Origin: Taenia hydatigena
Lineage: Eukaryota; Platyhelminthes; Cestoda; Cyclophyllidea; Taeniidae
Direction of reading: 5' to 3'
Assembly (NCBI GenBank): GCA_036345935.2
Contig: JADWOT020001374.1
Location: 40,001-104,000, forward strand
DNA length: 64,000 nucleotides
In this document: positions 38,301 to 49,174 of the stretch, one piece after another
Position numbering within the stretch: the stretch's first letter is position 1
Layout: each line of letters starts with the position of its first letter
Translations under genes and position numbers: made by a program
The notes under the pieces: model-generated
The model's database searches: none
Told to the model about the DNA's origin: nothing
Seen by the model: the letters and a program-made list of their open reading frames with translations, nothing else

Positions 38301-41300
38301 ATCTCTTGTCGATGTCGTGGCTTATTGCTATTTTACAATGTAATATATGTACATAACCAACGTCTCTATCCTGTCATTAAATATCAAACGCGAAAATTAT
38401 ATCACACTGAATACAATTTTACGGTTTTTTAAACTCTTATTAAGTGAAGCTGTGGTTTGGTATGTTGGAGGCTTGGCGATTTTTTCTACATCTATTATTC
38501 CGACAAGTCTCTAGTTATATCCTATTTCATCATCTAGTTGATTAACGGGTGAGAGTGGAAAGGGGCTCTGCATACTCTGAGACTCTCTTTATCAGCGGTG
38601 CCATCCCTTTCCCACCGATATTTTAGAATTCATTAAATCTGCAATTCGACCTGTCTTGATACCAAAGGGCCTACAATCCCGCCGCCTGATCTCTAAAATC
38701 AAAGAGATCAATATCAAGCCTGCAATTGACCCGTATCGACAATAAGGTTGCTGGTTTTCCGTGAGCTGATGTAGAATTTGATTTAGAATGGTGTCTAGGA
38801 TCCCGTTTCACGTTGCGACTGAAATTAAATCTAACGCGGTGATCGCTTACAATTGACAAGACACTTGGAACACTTGATGCAGTAATACTTGCAATTTTAG
38901 CATGCGCGTATCGCCTCACTGCTGCGTAATTGTGGGCCTGCCTCACTTTTAATAGGAACTGTTAATTACTTTGTATAATCTTTTCCACTTATCCTCACGC
39001 TGCAATTGCTTTTCATCGTGAACATTTGGGGCCTAGTTACACATTTAAAGGTTTATTATGCATGGATTAAGTGGATAAATGTCTCTCGCTTTTTATTATT
39101 CCATGTTTTGGGACACGATACGAGGAAATGAGTGCCTAGAATGACATATAACACTGTCTAACGGTGTTTACTCTGAGCCTTAACTACAGTGAGCAAGAGC
39201 GATCACTTTTTTTGATTTGAAGATGATGCAATACTTGCAAGGAATGGATAAGGCGCGTTTATTTTGTATCCTGTTTGAAAGCAAAAGAACGAAATGCAAA
39301 TAAATAAAAATTTGTACGAAATATTGGCCTAATACATATAATTAATGATAAATTCCGCTCCAAAATGCTCATACGACTTATTCGTTTAGGAATATACCAA
39401 ACATCGCTCCAAAATCTAAAATAAAAATAGATACAAAATACGTCTGTAAGTTTCAGGACATAAGTCAACTGTGGGTTGCATTTTACGTTAATCGAAACAA
39501 GTCTTTATTTTAACTAGTTTAATCAGCATTCTTCAAGGTCAATAGCGTTAATTGCTTTCTGCCTCTCCGGAATATTTAATTCGTTGCTGCATTGCATTGT
39601 CATAGTCATGGCAAAGGTGCGCAATGTAATTTTGAGAACTCGTCTTAACTACTGAGGATTACTTGGTGAACTGGCGTTGCGGCATAGGAATTCACAAGAA
39701 TGCATCGCGTCTAACTGAAACATAGCTAGCTGAGCATGAGGTCGCCGGCGATTGATTCTGAATCAGAGTCGCTCCGTTGGCATTGCTTCGCACATGACTC
39801 AGGTAAGAATAAATTGTTATTCATGGTTTCCTAACAAACCTCTCATGCCTAAGTTAACAATAGCTACTTAATACTTCGGCTTTAAGCCTTATTCCCAAGA
39901 TTTTATTTATTGGTGGGAAGTAAATTTCCTTTACACGAATTACTGAACCGCCTACATCTGCGAGCTATGTTTAAAAGTGCTGGTCAATTCAAGTTATTCA
40001 ATTGCTACCGGGTTGTAGTTGGAGGCCTTCGAGGCAAAGAAAAAAAATTACAGTACGCATGTGAAACAATGGCAAATTAACCCGAGTGTGCTGTGTTTTA
40101 TGCCATTCCTACTTTGATCTGAAAGTGTTCCCAACAAGACCCTTACCGACGGTTTGCTACAACATTAAAAAGGCAAGGATCCTGTTAAACCACACCACTT
40201 TGTCTTGCGGCTGTAAAAAGAATTTGATGTGGCGAAAATAACGGAAAGTGCAAATATCAGCTGCGCCATGCTTTTTACTCTAATCTAGAATTAACTAAGG
40301 TTCGGCAACAAAGGTTAGGTTGTTTCCCTTCCAAGTAGTTGCAGTTCAATCGTAAGACATTTGATGTTTGGGAATGGACGCAGTGTAATGCCGATGATTT
40401 AGATACGAAAACTTAGATAGCATAGGCACTCAGCTATGACATATTTCCCTGGCTGTAATCTGCAATTATCTATTTTTGTACTCAGCTCCTTATTCCGTCC
40501 CCAGCAGCTATGATGTTTCTCGTGTTGCACGATAAAATTTGGACACCGTCGATAGTCGAGGAAGCCTCTTTGGTAAAGAAGGCTGAGATGACACAAGCAT
40601 ATAAAACTGCACCATATTCTGTTCATTTCGGCCTAGAATCAATTAGATTTAAAACACAGCAGCCTACTCCATTCAGTAATTACTTGCAGCAGTTTTCGTA
40701 TTTTGTCGCGAAAACCAGGCTTTGGTCGATGGTAAGAGCGCCTAAGTTGGTGCGAAAGATGATAATGCGCGGACGCACACACTCAAACAATCGAACTCCT
40801 CTGTGCGTGTTTCATTCCATGAACGTTTTTAGCAAGGGTCTGGAGCATAACGCTTTTGTTTCCTTTTGATCTTACGTTAATCCAAAACGAAGTTTAACAT
40901 ATTGCTCCCCTCCGTAATTGTTTGCGGCATTTCTCCTGATAAGATCTGACACTTTTTGCATGCTTGGTGTGTGAGTAGCCAATTTCGCAAAAGAAAGTTT
41001 CAATAGCACATTAATCTGCAAATTCACTCCAGGAATGATCAATTTAAAAACTTGATAGCAGGTACCCTGCTGCAATTGCTCGTGGTAGCACTCACTTTGC
41101 GATCCCACAATTCAGGTATGGTCGGGGCAGCGAATTCAGGACCAGCAAGTGTACAGAGCTCCTTTCACTCTTATCCATGCTGTTCCAGAATTGACCAGAA
41201 TCAAGAATTAGCTGCTCGTTCTTTTTTCGAAGAGATTGCGAAACTTTTCATTTCAAGATGTCTGCTTTGGTAAGGAAAGCTGGAAGATTACGGGCATAGA

Positions 41301-41880
41301 TCGCGATCACTCAGAAATGAGATTCAGCAACTTACTTCAATCTGCTAGTCCTTGCAGCATTTCTCATTGTAAAATCTAAAGTGTGAATTGTCTATATTTG
41401 CAAAGAAAACTGAGAGAGTAGGGTAATAAAAGATGCAAAAGCAGGGTAAAGTATGCGCGCTCTTGCCAAAGCTAGAATGGTTCAGATTGGAACAGTAACG
41501 ATGCGGATGTGTAAGAATATGGCACAAAGAAAGCAAATTCGATTAGGGTAAAACAAGCAGTGCATTTTCAAGAAGAATAGTTCGCATGACGGATTAAGAG
41601 CATAGTATGTGCTCCCCAAACAGTTTTCTTCCCTTTTAGCAGTGGCATTATGCAGATATTTTACTTTTTCCACCTCTGCTTTTGCTTTCTCTCGTCCACG
41701 ATCCATCTTGGTGCCACCCTCACCCCTTACCCTGCTTGATGTGCATTGTAAATCACACGGGAAAGGGAAAAATATGACCGGCCGCTTTGAGTGGACCATT
41801 CATAAATCCGAATTCGTTCATCTTTCACTTAGTCACATGGATGGACGAGTGCATGAGTGAATAGTTTAGGGATAGAAGGA
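38301..41880. other. No confirmed gene; unrecognised short frames
   Basis: The largest frame is 119 codons at 40510-40869 (+, ATG start), with no recognised motif; a frame of this size is expected by chance in 64 kb. At 41052-41105 (+) a hydrophobic Leu/Val/Ala stretch resembles a signal peptide and ends before a gtatgg donor-like site. It has no ATG in frame, so it is not offered as the missing 5' exon of gene A. Sequence from about 41680 onward begins to show homology to the gene B intron region (58730 downward on -). Confidence 0.4.
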
Positions 41881-42412
41881 AAAGAATAAATAACGCCGCG
41901 CCACAGAACTGTGTAGAGTTATCCCATGAGTTTATTTCCAATCCTCTCCTCCCCTTCCTCACCCCCACTCATTTCATTTTGACGGCTTCTCATCCCTCCA
42001 CCTCTGCGCCAATCATTCTTTTGTCTCTTTTAGCTAAATGTTCATGCTAATGCATTTACTGCTATTGCCTTGCATAATGTGTGGCAACAAGTTGGGATAC
42101 ACATCAGAAACTCACATTCGCTAGATTCGTACCAATCCTAGCGAGATGAGTCATCGATTTCCTTAACTGACAGTATCTGCTTGACTTGGTTGTAGATTGT
42201 CTCATTTCCAAGGGGATTTAAGTAATGCTTATGTCGTTCCCTCTTCGATACCGTTGTTAAAGTCGAAGTTCTAAAGAGGAAGAATGGGAGGTACTGCAGC
42301 TCTCCGGTTGAGACTTCTGCATAGAAAGGTACTTTTGTCAACTGGTTCATTACTTTTTACTTTCTATGTATCGCTTTGATTGACGGGCGCCTTTTTTATA
42401 TTGCTTGTGCAG

Positions 42413-42494
42413 ATACAGAACAGTGGCAACACAGGAGACAAATCGTTCAAACCTAACCTGAGAGCTTTCGCCTACATGCGTTTACAATCACCAG
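42413..42494 (+). CDS. Gene A exon (82 nt), not found intact in gene B
   Basis: The acceptor ttgcttgtgcag precedes it and the donor gtaagc follows. Only the phase-0 frame is open (IQNSGNTGDKSF at its start), and it ends in phase 1, as the next exon requires. In gene B the aligned end (about 58101-58112 on -) has lost the donor, with TAATGAGT where gene A has AGGTAAGC. Most of the exon body cannot be aligned there. An upstream exon ending in phase 0 must exist if the gene is intact. Confidence 0.55.
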
Positions 42495-43952
42495 GTAAGC
42501 AGCTCAATATCCATATTTCACACTGGAAGCACTGTAGCAAGGTGCGCAAGACTAGGCTAGACTACATCTGACTAGATTATACTGGATCGGAACAGAGCAG
42601 ACCAGTCACCTCGGCTGGATTATAACAGGCTTGCATAAAATAGGAAAAGGAAGGTAGACAGGACTGTCTGATCTATCGCGTATGCCTAATCCCTAGAAGC
42701 GCCTCACACGTTATCATTAAAGTCAACTTCAACGCTTGAGTTTCGCCCGCCTAATAAAATCAACACAACTCCATGCCATGCAATCTGAGGTCTTTTCCTT
42801 CTTTATTGCAGATATTAAGGATGATGACGCCTTTAAAATGGGTGTAGAGGAGCTCTCTACTCTACGTCTTCAACCTCATGCTCCACTCAAAAGCATCCTC
42901 GGTAAGTGTGTCCTCCACCTCATCCTACGTTCAATAGGCACTCTACCATTATCTCCCATCGCAAATGTTCCAATTATTTAACTTAACTAGAAAAGGAGTG
43001 AATACTCCGTGCTTTTTAGTTTCTTACCTTTATTTTCCGCCTTGGTGACGCGTGAACGTCTCGCTTCCATGCACCTCTTACTCTTCTCTCATCTTCCCTT
43101 CCTCCATACTCATCATCAATTTTCTCCTGTATCATCCTTCTACCTCATCAGCTGCCGGCGCTCTCTTTGTAAGTTTCCCATCATCTCTCCACAGGTCTTA
43201 CTCCCGATTATAACATAATTAAGTAAAGCAAAGATTCATAACCTAGATCAGGCTTGCACAGATCACACTGAATCTGACCAAGTCACGCTCTACGCAAATC
43301 TTTATCTTGTTTACGATTTCTTTCCTTCTGTCCCTCTTTTATCCTACACCACGCCGCCTCCCTTCCTCCACTCACCTCTTCCAGAGCGAAGGTGAGTGTA
43401 TCGCTTCCACTTTGCGATTTGTAAACTGGTCAAACTCACCTGCTTATATCACTGCCTGATTCTTTTCCCTTTAGTAGAGAATGTTTCTACCTGGTGTTCT
43501 ACAATAATGGGTAAAAATGCAAACTTTCAGACCTTGACCGCCTTCTCCGTCCTTCCCCCATTTATCTGCACCTATCTGTCTGTTTGCCCAAGTTTGTGCT
43601 GGGGAGTCGCCTTAATTAATGTCGCGCGAAACAGGTAGAAGCGTGTGCGTGTGTGTGTGCTTGAGTGTATGTGAGTGAGAAGGCGCACTTGTTTTACCCT
43701 AGCCTCCTAACTCATCCTTCCAGACGAACAACCAGGAAGTTCCACCCTTTAATTGTTCATTTGTTGTTTACCCAGCCATTCATTTAATCTCAACTCCACC
43801 CTCCGCCAACACGATATCACCCACACGCTTACCAAATCGCTTCACTGCATTTAATCGCTTTTTCCCTCCTCTGGCTCCCCTACTTCCTTTCTTTCCTCAG
43901 ACTGAAGTGGACACGGCACATAAAACTGGCAAATACTCTCATGTCTAGTTGA
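42413..43952 (+). CDS. Gene A: multi-exon gene with micro-exons, paralog of gene B (partial, 5' end not found)
   Basis: Six exons with GT-AG introns: 42413-42494, 42812-42901, 43152-43168, 43385-43391, 43475-43634 and 43901-43952. They add to 408 nt, exactly 136 codons including the stop. Phases run 0/1, 1/1, 1/0, 0/1, 1/2 and 2/stop. The order, the 7-nt micro-exon and the last exon match gene B on the opposite strand at 59003-56464. The predicted 135 residues are hydrophilic at first. A hydrophobic Cys/Pro-rich segment (from about FSVLPP to WGVALI), probably membrane-spanning, follows, and then a short basic tail beginning LKWT. I do not recognise the family. Tiny symmetric exons suggest a micro-exon gene of a parasitic flatworm, often secreted or surface proteins; this is inference. 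No ATG-bearing first exon was found, and no AATAAA follows closely, so the gene may be incomplete or decaying. Confidence 0.55.
42812..42901 (+). CDS. Gene A exon (90 nt), homologous to gene B 57680-57763
   Basis: Acceptor ctttattgcag, donor gtaagtg, phase 1 in and 1 out. It encodes DIKDDDAF...LSTLR...HAPL..ILG; gene B has DTRDVF...LSSLR...HAPL..AFG. The two exons differ by two codons in length (90 against 84 nt), so the indels kept the frame. The flanking introns are alignable too, which shows these are true duplicates and not chance look-alikes. Confidence 0.7.
43152..43168 (+). CDS. Gene A 17-nt micro-exon
   Basis: Lies between acceptor ctacctcatcag and donor gtaagttt. With the preceding G it encodes A-A-G-A-L-F and moves phase from 1 to 0. 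The gene B counterpart (57392-57405) is 14 nt and encodes A-N-A-L-F; the 3-nt difference keeps phase. Confidence 0.6.
43385..43391 (+). CDS. Gene A 7-nt micro-exon (AGCGAAG)
   Basis: Lies between cacctcttccag and gtgagtg. It encodes Ser-Glu plus one base of the next codon (phase 0 to 1). All seven bases are identical in gene B (57111-57117), with a similar donor. It is exactly the length needed to join the 17-nt micro-exon to the long exon that follows. Confidence 0.55.
43475..43634 (+). CDS. Gene A long exon encoding hydrophobic Cys-rich segment (160 nt)
   Basis: Follows acceptor ttcccttttag and ends before gtagaa; phase 1 in, 2 out. An internal donor-like site (gtaaaa at 43511) would split it, but reading straight through stays open and gives the phase 2 that the last exon needs. 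Gene B behaves the same way (56833-57013). The first part reads VENVSTWCSTIMGKN, against gene B EDSSTWRSTLTGKN. The middle is hydrophobic with four Cys. The last codon is split AG/A (Arg) in both genes. Confidence 0.5.
43641..43675 (+). repeat. GT-rich simple repeat in gene A intron
   Basis: Alternating gt/gc dinucleotides followed by gtatgtgagtgaga, directly after the exon end at 43634. Gene B has a similar GT-rich segment just after its equivalent donor (about 56800-56832, - strand). Confidence 0.8.
43901..43952 (+). CDS. Gene A last coding exon (52 nt)
   Basis: Follows acceptor ctttctttcctcag. In phase 2 it encodes LKWTRHIKLANTLMSS and ends in TGA at 43950-43952. Gene B has LKWTDHMELAEEFVQG with TGA at the same position. 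Several codon differences between the copies are silent in this frame (CTG/TTG, AAG/AAA, ACA/ACG, CTG/TTG), which supports this frame over the alternatives. Homology continues past the stop for about 200 bases, as expected for a shared 3' UTR. Confidence 0.6.
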
Positions 43953-44544
43953 GGCAATTCATCTCCTGTGTCGCTACCTTTTTGTGTTGCCTATGCGGGT
44001 CTGGAACAAAGGGTCCGTCAATCAAGGCGTTGCGGCACAAGCGACAAGTAACGAATCAGATGGCAGATCTGATTTTTTACGATTGCGAAAGTCGCGATCA
44101 AGGAGCTGTAGTGCCTCCTACTCTTCCTTTTTGTCATTACGAGTCAAATAACAATATCGGAGGAGAAACAACATAAGGGATAGGAACTAGGAAATCAAGA
44201 TATTTTTTAATACTAGGGTTAGTTTTGGCGGCAGGATGTTCGATTCAAGTATAACCAGCCCAGCTCTTTGACCCATAGGCGATGCCTCTGTGGTTCATGC
44301 TAACAGTGTTATAGATCCTCTGTTCGTCATTTACAAAGGCAGCATTTGTGTGAACTTCTTTATTCTTTTACCCGTCCCTCCGACTACGCCAAATACGCCA
44401 AGGCCGTTTGTTTTGAGACATCTTTATTGTCTTTGGCAAAGCGTTAATAGAGAGTGCATTGATAGGCAGCTGTGGGATGGCGTTTGTCGGTGTCGGAGGA
44501 TTTACGTTGTGTTCCTGCCGCTCATTCAAGAGGTATATTTCAAG
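43953..44544 (+). other. Gene A 3' flank, no further gene recognised
   Basis: Aligns patchily with gene B sequence downstream of its stop (56463 down to about 56290). No AATAAA poly(A) signal was seen in the first 250 bases, unlike gene B. A 124-codon frame at 44290-44664 overlaps the dispersed repeat that starts at about 44546 and is not called a gene. Confidence 0.4.
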
Positions 44545-44545
44545 A

Positions 44546-44626
44546 CGTATCGGCCTAGCCAGATGGGTGGCCGCTGGGCCATGCCAGTAGTCCTGACCCC
44601 TCCGTTCGCTGAATTTTATTCCACCA
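44546..44626 (+). repeat. Dispersed repeat family 2, short copy
   Basis: Resembles 46548-46645 (+) and the reverse complement of 60880-60980. All share a segment around gccatg(c/t)cag and the tail ccg(t/c)(t/c)(c/t)gctgaat...ttccacc. This copy is the most diverged. Confidence 0.5.
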
Positions 44627-44639
44627 CAACGCAGAAGAA

Positions 44640-46512
44640 GAGCCTACGAAATGAAGGCAATTAGAATTGACGTGTATATACTCATAGTATGAGTTCCGTT
44701 GGATTTATTCTTGAGATGCATCACACCTTGCAAATCAGAGTGCAATGGAACATCGGAGTCTCGACAATTGATTTGCAAGGTGTAAACTTTCGCAAGGGTG
44801 ATTCCAATAGAGCTCTCACACTGGTCCCATACACGTTAAATTTAAATTGCCTGCATCCTGAAGACCCTCTTACAGCCTAACCATGTTTGACCGCGGATGC
44901 GTCTGTGGGCTTTTGTGATTGCCGCATCTGACAAACTTACAAAGAAAAGCAGATGTTTTGAATCAGCAATGAAGATAGAACTTGGAAAATGACTTGAATG
45001 CGTAAAATGTAAAACACCGCCCACGGTAGGCTCGAATCGTCCATGACATTTTCCTTATATACTGATTGGCAGATTACAACTGAGCATTTGTCGATGAGAC
45101 CAGCTAAGAGCGCTGCTATTGCGTTGATGCATTCTCGACCTTTATCTGATGACCACAAGGACACCCTTGATTGCGGCTTACCCACACTCTTGAAGCACAA
45201 GTCCTACAGACTAAAAACTCGCATCACGCCCGTCGCAAACCAACTTGGGAGGTCTAGTCAAAGAATCGTTCATGAGAGACATAGTTGGCATTATACTTGG
45301 CTGCAACGCCACGCAATTGGTACGGTCTGGTAGAAAATCCGATTTCAGATGTTTTCATGTTGAGGTGTATGCTGAAGCAAGCTTAAAGCTAATGAAGGCC
45401 AGCTAAGACGTAATTGCCATGCAATGGAGTTGAACACTTTGGCTTTTCTTTTATACATGTGAAAGCAAAGAAGTAGGGGTGTAATTATGCCATTGCAATG
45501 ATACAGGACTGATTATCAACAATGCCAACTTCTGTAGAATTACGAAACCAAAGCATTAAACTTGCCTGGAATTTACTACCTGTTCCTAATGCATACCTAT
45601 CACAATAGGAATATGCAGCTTAGGTCGCTACCAACGGCAACTTGTTCAAGATTGTTCTTCCATTTTCTCCTTTTTTACCGCCAGGATCAACATGGATGGA
45701 GTGCTAAGCTTGCTCTATTACCAATGCAAATGCAAGCAACAAGAACATAAAATGCAAAATCTACACTTTAGCAAAAAAGATTATTTCCAATCATTACAAA
45801 TCCTTCTTGACAAGTCATCATGTCAAATTAATTAAGGTCATAGTCATAAGGTACAAGGGAGGTGCCAGATTGCGTCCGAACCTCTGAATGGGTGATGTTA
45901 GGAACCGCCGGTAACTGACCGACTCCATTTCGCCTCCCCAAATCTTGCCTTAAATTTTACTCGATTCAAGCCTCAAGTAGGCAACGTGGCACCCTACGGT
46001 GGATGATTGGGACGGTTGTCCTGCAATTTGTGAGCTTTTTAATAGCTGAACTTAATGCAGATGTGAACACCTATTCCGCCAGGGCAAAATTACTGAACTG
46101 ATGTCTGCTCATTTGCACTGAGTTGAGTTGTACTCCAGCCGTGAGTTCCGTCAAACTCCGCTCACATGGAGAGTGTGAATATCGATTCGGAGACACTGGG
46201 TTGGAGGAACGTTCTACGCCAAAATGCTGGGCCTTCTTTTAATATCCAATTATGGATCTTCTGAATGTGTTCCAATCCGTCTTTTGACTGGTGTAGACTT
46301 AAAGGTGCTTGCAGTCAGAACCCTACGAGGGTTTTCGTAAGCCAATTTGCGTAGTCAATCGCTACACTTGCAAAATGAGCATGTTTTGCTGGCCCAATGG
46401 TAATAACACCATTACTGTCATTATTGGCTTGTCGACGAAGCAAACATGGATTGCATTGGTTCATGCGCATGGATAATTGGCACCTGAAAAGCAGGCAATC
46501 AATGCAGTACCT
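44640..46512. other. No gene recognised
   Basis: Several 60-96-codon frames (for example 45043-45333 on +) without recognisable motifs or clean splice sites. I see no RNA genes. 46400-46512 may be the poorly conserved upstream part of the next repeat copy. Confidence 0.4.
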
Positions 46513-46695
46513 TATTTGTTGGAACTTCTGGTTTCGGCCAAGAATACAGGGGTGGCCGTATTGCCCTAGCCGCGTAGGCTGGCCTCGGGGCCATGTCAGC
46601 AGCCTATTTCCCTCTGTCCGTTGAATATATATATATTCCACCCTGGCAATCTGCCTTCTTTTGCCTTCGAGGGAGTCTCGGAACGCTACAATCAA
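46513..46695 (+). repeat. Dispersed repeat family 2, copy
   Basis: About 80% similar to the reverse complement of 60834-61015 over its whole length. Landmarks shared in order are ggtttcgg(c/t)caaga, ggggtggccgta(t/c)tgccc, cagcagcctat(t/c)tccctctgtccg and gagtctcgg. It includes a short (at)n run at about 46626. Family unknown; no open reading frame is conserved between the copies. Confidence 0.75.
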
Positions 46696-46934
46696 CATGA
46701 CGTGTTCGCCTTTTATAGCAGATGGTTAAGATGTAATTGTATCCAAGCCACGTTATTTTGGCAAAGTTTATTCTCCAGAATTCTGCTCAGCCACATCTGG
46801 AGGTAATGTAATCGGCATATTGGAGGTGAAGATTTAGCCAGCATTCAGTTTTAACCTTACCAAAAAAAGAACAATGTTTGCCGCCTTGTTTGGTTGCATT
46901 ACGTTGCAAATCTGCACTGTAATTTTTAGTTGCT

Positions 46935-47000
46935 AGCACGGCCTAGAGGCCACCCCACTCAACAAAGGTACAATAACCACAAGTACAAATTTCATGCTGA
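46935..47000 (-). repeat. Dispersed repeat family 2, fragment
   Basis: Contains cggcctagaggcca and caacaaa...ccacaagtac, both found in the same order in the 60.9-61.03 kb copy. The stretch between them is missing here, so this looks like an internally deleted copy. Confidence 0.4.
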
Positions 47001-48687
47001 ATATTTTTTAATGAAATGTCAGAAGCTAGTGGCATTGTGTTTGATTTAATTATAAACGACTGGTCAAAACCTTTGCTTCCCACAGATAATATTTCTGCAG
47101 TTCGTGCAGGGATCTCTACTACTAGCTTCCCCATCCCTGCGACTAAGCCGAACACTAGAAAGTTGAAATCTAGACAGTTCTTCCCTTTCCTTCTCCTCCT
47201 TTCGTCCGCTCTTACTATTATTATGTGTTGAAGGCACATATAGAGTAACAATATTAGGAAGTCTGTGCCGAGGATACACTTGCCTCCAAGGAGCAACCAC
47301 GCTACTCTACGACCAGGTTAAAATTGTTCTTCCACCTTTGGCCTACAAAGCACATTTAAGGGACATAAGCATGGCATAAACGCTCTGAGGCATCTTTACT
47401 GCCCTAGACAAAAGGATGGATAGATGGCACACTAAACTGGGGTCGTGAGATGGCCTCGATCAGCGCCGATGGATTCAAGATATGTTCTTGCCTTTCGTCC
47501 GAAAGGTACATTTAAAGGAACATAGGTACTAAACTTATATCAATTTCGACTTGTGTGACCCGAAGGAAGATTAAGGACAAAGCAATAGATTTCGCATGCA
47601 AAAATTTTTGTAACCATGACAAAAATTCTAAATTTTGATTTATTATTAACCGGTCTATGTTCTAAAAATCATCGGAACTAATAAATATCGTGTTTAATAT
47701 CTCGTGCACATGTCTTGCAAAATATTGTGCTCGCCAAAAAGTTTATATTTGTTTTCATTTCGCTAGTTAAAAATTCTCATGACGTGGTCTCTAAATTTGA
47801 AAATGAGTGCTATGAATGTCACCTTGCTTTATTAGCACCCAATACCCTTTTCTTGTATTTAGCGGCACATATGAAAGTTTGGACTTTTGTCTGGTCGTGG
47901 TTGTGCATGGGTTGCCATTTACCCTGATGAATGCAGGTATGTGAGTATCTACTGATAAAATTTTCGATGCATTTCATGCATACACACAATCAAACATATA
48001 TATTGACTCGAAAGTGTGGCTAGTGCCTTTCGAGGCTTGGCGAATCCGTTTGAGTTCTATTTGGTCATTTAGTTAAATGTTGGTGCAGACTGCGTCTATT
48101 TGCCTTGAGCACTTTTTACATTTGGGCGGTGTCATTTAATCATGGCTGTTTAACGTCTTATTCAAGTTTGGACGAAAGGTGGAGGGTCGAATTTTTCATA
48201 CCGGCTACCAGTTTTTTTATTTGTTGGCAAGAAATCGCGTATCGAATTGATGGGTTCGTTACTTTAGTGCTGTGGAAGTATTCTTCAGCACAACGCTGAG
48301 CTCAAACCTGTGAATTTCAGTCATTGCAGCGGTCGAACGTGAGGGTCCGCTTATCAGATGGCGCTTCGTAGGACCTCCTTTCCCGTGCTGCAGTCGATAA
48401 ACTAATTCCCGGTTTCAATGACAAGCGAAAATGAAAAAACGCATGCTGAATTCGGTGAGAAAAGGAAGAATTTTGACTCTTGTGATGGTGGCGGACCGGT
48501 TTTGGCGCAACGAGTGGTGGCATAATACCAAAAGTCGTCTCAGCGTAGATGTGAGAAAAGATGCGAAGTAATTTGGACTCGAAAATGTCTAAATAATAGG
48601 TCAGCGCTTTATCTCCTCACTGTAATGTCAAATGAGTTTTTATGTGGGCATTTGATTTCTCCCTGGGCAAATCACATGTTTTTACAG
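47001..48687. other. No confirmed gene
   Basis: A 117-codon - strand frame (46943-47296) includes CILGTDFL, which is reminiscent of the ILGxDFL motif near the end of retroelement aspartic proteases. The rest does not fit, so I do not call it. A short sequence at about 47337-47375 (cctacaaagcacatttaa...acataagcat) recurs in reverse complement at about 51035-51085 upstream of the gypsy element, and weakly at 47502-47530. It is probably another repeat fragment. Confidence 0.4.
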
Positions 48688-48767
48688 CGGCCAGTCAATG
48701 CCATAACAAAATTAGCTACCTTTGTCGAGAAGCTGGAAGGTCATAATTTCTTCGTTTCCGTGACAGG
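48688..48767 (+). CDS. Candidate internal exon, unknown gene
   Basis: 80 nt between a good acceptor (catgtttttacag) and donor ggtaaatg. Open in phase 0 (RPVNAITKLATFVEKLEG...SVTG), ending in phase 2. In that phase it would join the open frame that follows the acceptor at 49174. Composition is protein-like, but I do not recognise the domain, and no paralog in the window confirms it. Confidence 0.3.
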
Positions 48768-49174
48768 GTAAATGCCTCCTCTGAGCGATGCAGTCATTGG
48801 TGCGTCGAAAGAGTTGGCGCTCTTTATCCATGAATCTTGTCGTCCATGAGGCGGAGAACTGTAGTCCCATGACATCGAGTATGTGCGTGAATACGAACGC
48901 CCAAAAGGTCGCAGCTTCGGTGCGACTCTGAGTGTCATGAAATTGATTCCTTCCTCATCCCTTTTCTCGGTCGTGATTGCAGCTGAGGTTTTGGTGATTT
49001 TGCCACCTTGTAGGAGCTGCGGTAGGCGCTTGCCCTCCGCTTGCCAAAGTTACATAGGTTTGATGGATTGATTATCACAAATGGGCCTAATGCCCATTCT
49101 CGAACGTGTTTTCCTTTTTCGTTACAATTGACTTACTAATCGCCACTTCGCCGTCATCCTCGCTTCCCTTACAG

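Noticed and set aside
40510..40869. 119-codon ATG frame
   Set aside because: No motif, no splice context and no second copy; a frame of this length is expected by chance.
43531..43634. Separate exon after the acceptor-like aaactttcag at 43521-43530
   Set aside because: As a separate exon after the 36-nt piece it would be read in phase 1 and hit a stop; reading through from 43475 keeps the frame.
46943..47296. CILGTDFL in a - strand frame as a retroelement protease
   Set aside because: Only one short motif fits; no active-site Asp-Thr-Gly and no neighbouring RT.
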